Assembly (NCBI GenBank): GCA_035359995.1
Contig: DAORZT010000027.1
Span: 1-33,445, forward strand
DNA: 33,445 bases
Direction: 5' to 3'
Origin: JAKPCT01 sp029553165
GTDB lineage: Bacteria > Bacillota > UBA4882 > UBA8346
How positions within the stretch are numbered: position 1 is the first letter of the stretch; each line of letters opens with the position of its first letter. Made by a program: the position numbers and the translations under genes. Of this stretch, positions 31,465 through 33,445 are shown one piece after another. The notes below the pieces were generated by a model. That model made no database searches. It saw nothing but the letters and a program-made list of their open reading frames with translations, and was not told the origin of the DNA.

Positions 31465-31700
31465 TTTAAAATGTAGAATATAATTTGTCAAGTTATCCCA
31501 TCGTTTTTGCGCGAATTATTGCAATTGCTGATACATTTGACGCGGTTACATCTTATCGCCATTATCGTAATGCCAAGTCCCCGGAGGAAGCGCGTCAAAT
31601 AATTATTGATCAGAGTGGTCAACAATTTGATCCTGAATTGGTTGAAATATTTTTGAAAGTATATCCGGCGATGGAGGATTACTATAAATTGCAGCTGTAA
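31465..31700 (+). pseudogene. C-terminal remnant of an HD-GYP domain protein
   Basis: The frame reads YPIVFARIIAIADTFDAVTS, then YRHYRNAKSPEEARQIIIDQ and FDPELVEIFL. This is the end of an HD-GYP domain, just after the GYP motif. The His-Asp metal site, HDIGK and the rest of the domain are missing. No ribosome binding site precedes the first usable start (TTG 31485), and a TAA lies just upstream in frame. It is almost certainly a deletion remnant, not a copy of the intact gene at 8264-9547, from which it differs. Confidence 0.75.
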
Positions 31701-31788
31701 CCATCCAGTTCTTTCTGAAAATTCTATTGCTCTTATGGAATATTATTATTAAAATATTAGTAAGAAGACTTAGTTTAAGGGAATCAGG

Positions 31789-33171
31789 ATGAGTGCTAAA
31801 AATAGAGATTCGTCTTTGCAAATTGGTCAGATTATTGATTTAACCATTAATGACTATGGTTATGAAGGAGTCGGCGCCGGTCGTTATCATGGTTTTACTG
31901 TGTTTGTCCCCGGAGCTTTGTATGGAGAAAGGATTCAGGCCAAAATAACAGAGATCAGGGGTAATTCGGCACAGGGTGTTTTAGCCAATGTTTTGGTCAG
32001 ATCGGTTGACCGTAATAAGCCTTTCTGCCGGATTTATGGACTATGCGGTGGTTGTAATCTGCAACACATGGAATATAAAGCTCAATTAATCATGAAATGG
32101 CAACTGATTGTTAATGCAATTGAGCGAATAGCGGAATTTAAGGGTGTTTTGGTTCATCCGACTATTGGAATGAAGAAACCCTGGTTTTATCTTAACCGAC
32201 TGCATTATTGGGTGGGTCGATCGGATGATAACGAGTTAATTATGGGTTTTGGTCATAAAGACACCCAAGAAATTGTAACAACCAAAGAATGTGTGACTCA
32301 ACCAATGATTGCCAATTGGATCAGCCAAAAACTGAAGGAGATCGTTAAGATCTATGGTTTTTCGGCTTATAATGAAGCGGATGGAACCGGTCTTTTAAGG
32401 CATATTATGATCAGAATCGGTTATTATACCGATGAGATTATGGTTATTTTGGTTACCAACGGCGCGGAATTTCCTTATGGAGAGCGATTTGCGTTAGAAT
32501 TAATGGTGAACTTTCCGGCAGTTAAGAGTGTGATTCAGAATATTAATGTTTCGCGTGACAGGACAATCTTTGGAAAAGAGAACCGGGTTTTAGCCGGTTC
32601 GAGCCGAATTACTGATAAAGTGGATGATATTAAATTTTGCTTCTCATTGAAGTCGTTTTATCGGAGCAGTCCGGTGCAGACGATTGTCTTATACAAGGAA
32701 ATTCTGAAATATGCAGGTTTAACCGGAACTGAGTCAGTGCTTGATGCCTACTGTGGAATTGGGGTTCTAAGTTTGATGTTAGCCCGAAAAGCCCGGTTTG
32801 TTTTTGGGATTGAATATCTGCCGGAAGCGTTTCAGGATGCCAGGGAAAATGTTGCGTTGAATAACATTAATAATGTGCAGTTTATTCTGGGAAGAACTGA
32901 AAAGGTTTTACCAGAGTTGATAAATCAAGGATTCAAATTTGATGTTGCGGTCCTTGATCCGCCCCGTTCGGGTTGTGAACCCAGTGTATTAAAGAATATT
33001 GCTAATGCAATGATTAAGAGGGTTGTTTATGTAAGTTATAATCCGGGAACTTTAGCACATGATTTGAAGCTGTTGAGCGAGTATGGATATAAGATAATTG
33101 AGATTCAACCAGTAGATTTACGTCCTCAAACCCATTTTGTCGAGTGTGTTGCTAAACTGGAAAGGGTTTGA
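31789..33171 (+). CDS. RumA/RlmCD-family uridine-5-methyltransferase with Tyr at the catalytic Cys position
   Basis: The 460-residue protein has an N-terminal TRAM domain (about 8-70), an iron-sulfur cluster site (Cys80, Cys86, Cys89 in the C-x5-C-x2-C pattern, plus the later Cys in TTKECVTQ), SAM motif LDAYCGIGVLSLMLA, and substrate motif DPPRSGCEP. The family makes 5-methyluridine in 23S rRNA (U747/U1939) or tRNA. The nucleophile motif, normally S-C-N-P, here reads YVSYNPGTLAHDL, putting Tyr417 where the catalytic Cys belongs. The general-base Glu in THFVEC is kept. One base change (TGT to TAT) would explain it. The enzyme may be inactive, altered in chemistry, or mis-sequenced. ATG 31789 has a weak GGG site. 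Confidence 0.9.
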   Translation: MSAKNRDSSLQIGQIIDLTINDYGYEGVGAGRYHGFTVFVPGALYGERIQAKITEIRGNSAQGVLANVLVRSVDRNKPFCRIYGLCGGCNLQHMEYKAQLIMKWQLIVNAIERIAEFKGVLVHPTIGMKKPWFYLNRLHYWVGRSDDNELIMGFGHKDTQEIVTTKECVTQPMIANWISQKLKEIVKIYGFSAYNEADGTGLLRHIMIRIGYYTDEIMVILVTNGAEFPYGERFALELMVNFPAVKSVIQNINVSRDRTIFGKENRVLAGSSRITDKVDDIKFCFSLKSFYRSSPVQTIVLYKEILKYAGLTGTESVLDAYCGIGVLSLMLARKARFVFGIEYLPEAFQDARENVALNNINNVQFILGRTEKVLPELINQGFKFDVAVLDPPRSGCEPSVLKNIANAMIKRVVYVSYNPGTLAHDLKLLSEYGYKIIEIQPVDLRPQTHFVECVAKLERV

Positions 33172-33190
33172 ACTTGCTCATACCTTTGGT

Positions 33191-33242
33191 GCTGTTACAA
33201 ATGTACAAAAGTACAAAAGTACATCTTTGTAACAGCTTTTTT
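33191..33242 (+). terminator. Strong terminator after the methyltransferase gene
   Basis: GCTGTTACAAA (33191-33201) pairs with TTTGTAACAGC (33226-33236); an inner GTAC repeat occupies the loop, and six T follow. Confidence 0.85.
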
Positions 33243-33445
33243 ATTTTGACATTTCGTAACCTGGGTTACCGATTTTTGCTTGCTGGTTTTTTATAATTAA
33301 AAAAATTGGATGAGTGCTTTTCTAGTCTGACAAGAGGAGGGTTGAATAATACAGCTCTCAACGATTAGATTCCAATTAAGAAAATATTGTTATAGGAGCA
33401 TTCCTGTATTGAAATCAAATGAACTTTGAAAAGACGAGTACCTCC
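33243..33445. other. Right-end intergenic sequence
   Basis: No gene is supported. A GTAACC/GGTTAC palindrome lies near 33257-33270. AGGAG-like sites near 33335 and 33394 may belong to a gene beyond the window, but the frames after them close quickly. Confidence 0.3.

Noticed and set aside
1..33445. Reassigned TGA codon (Trp), prompted by two TGA interruptions
   Set aside because: Several intact genes end in TGA, and Trp is read from TGG throughout, so ordinary gene decay or sequence error is simpler.

Overview
The window looks like chromosome from an AT-rich, motile bacterium of the Bacillota type. Three things suggest this: strong AGGAGG-type ribosome binding sites with frequent GTG/TTG starts, a CvfB-type S1 protein, and chemoreceptors and HD-type signalling proteins behind sigma-D/sigma-28-like promoters (TAAA-N15-GCCGAAAA). 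No species can be named from sequence reading alone. No rRNA, tRNA, CRISPR array, insertion sequence or phage gene was seen.

Layout. 1-970: left end of an NHL-repeat lipoprotein gene (minus strand) broken by an in-frame TGA, then a gene-free stretch with a GC-rich, hairpin-rich, terminator-ended element that may be a structured RNA. 971-4017: NAD/ADP-ribose-related genes: KptA/Tpt1 RNA 2'-phosphotransferase, a decayed membrane-protein gene, and a likely operon of macro domain-HTH fusion, Cys-rich mini-protein and VWA protein. 4051-5546: an HDOD protein and a small transglutaminase-like protein (minus strand). 5864-8254: a metal ABC uptake operon (ATPase, permease, binding protein) with a coupled 31-codon leader ORF. 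8264-13376: a two-HD-domain HD-GYP protein, a MATE exporter behind a well-formed transcription attenuator, an MFS transporter and CvfB.

13439-26516 is the standout region. A divergent pair of operons shares one compact promoter region whose two TTGACA boxes form a palindrome. Leftward: split transketolase (N half, C half), a RuBisCO-like protein (RLP, form IV), and possibly a chemoreceptor. Rightward: a ribose-type ABC importer (binding protein, tandem ATPase, permease), 5-methylthioribose kinase MtnK and methylthioribose-1-phosphate isomerase MtnA. A second chemoreceptor converges on mtnA. The genes read as one pathway: import of a 5-substituted ribose (5-methylthioribose and/or 5-deoxyribose), phosphorylation, isomerisation to the ribulose-1-phosphate, a shift to a 1-substituted xylulose-5-phosphate by the RLP, then thiamine-diphosphate-dependent C2-C3 cleavage by the transketolase. 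None of the oxygen-dependent methionine-salvage genes (mtnB, C, D, X), no cupin sulfurylase and no class II aldolase is present in the window. An RLP plus dedicated transketolase route would therefore be a distinct, oxygen-independent way to salvage SAM by-products. The function is inferred from gene content and known enzyme chemistry.

26517-33445: an AT-rich gap with a sigma-28-like promoter and a possible small RNA, a WG-repeat lipoprotein and four poorly characterised membrane or acidic proteins, an unknown 138-residue protein, a beheaded HD-GYP remnant, and an rRNA/tRNA uridine-5-methyltransferase (RumA/RlmCD family) with Tyr where the family has its catalytic Cys.
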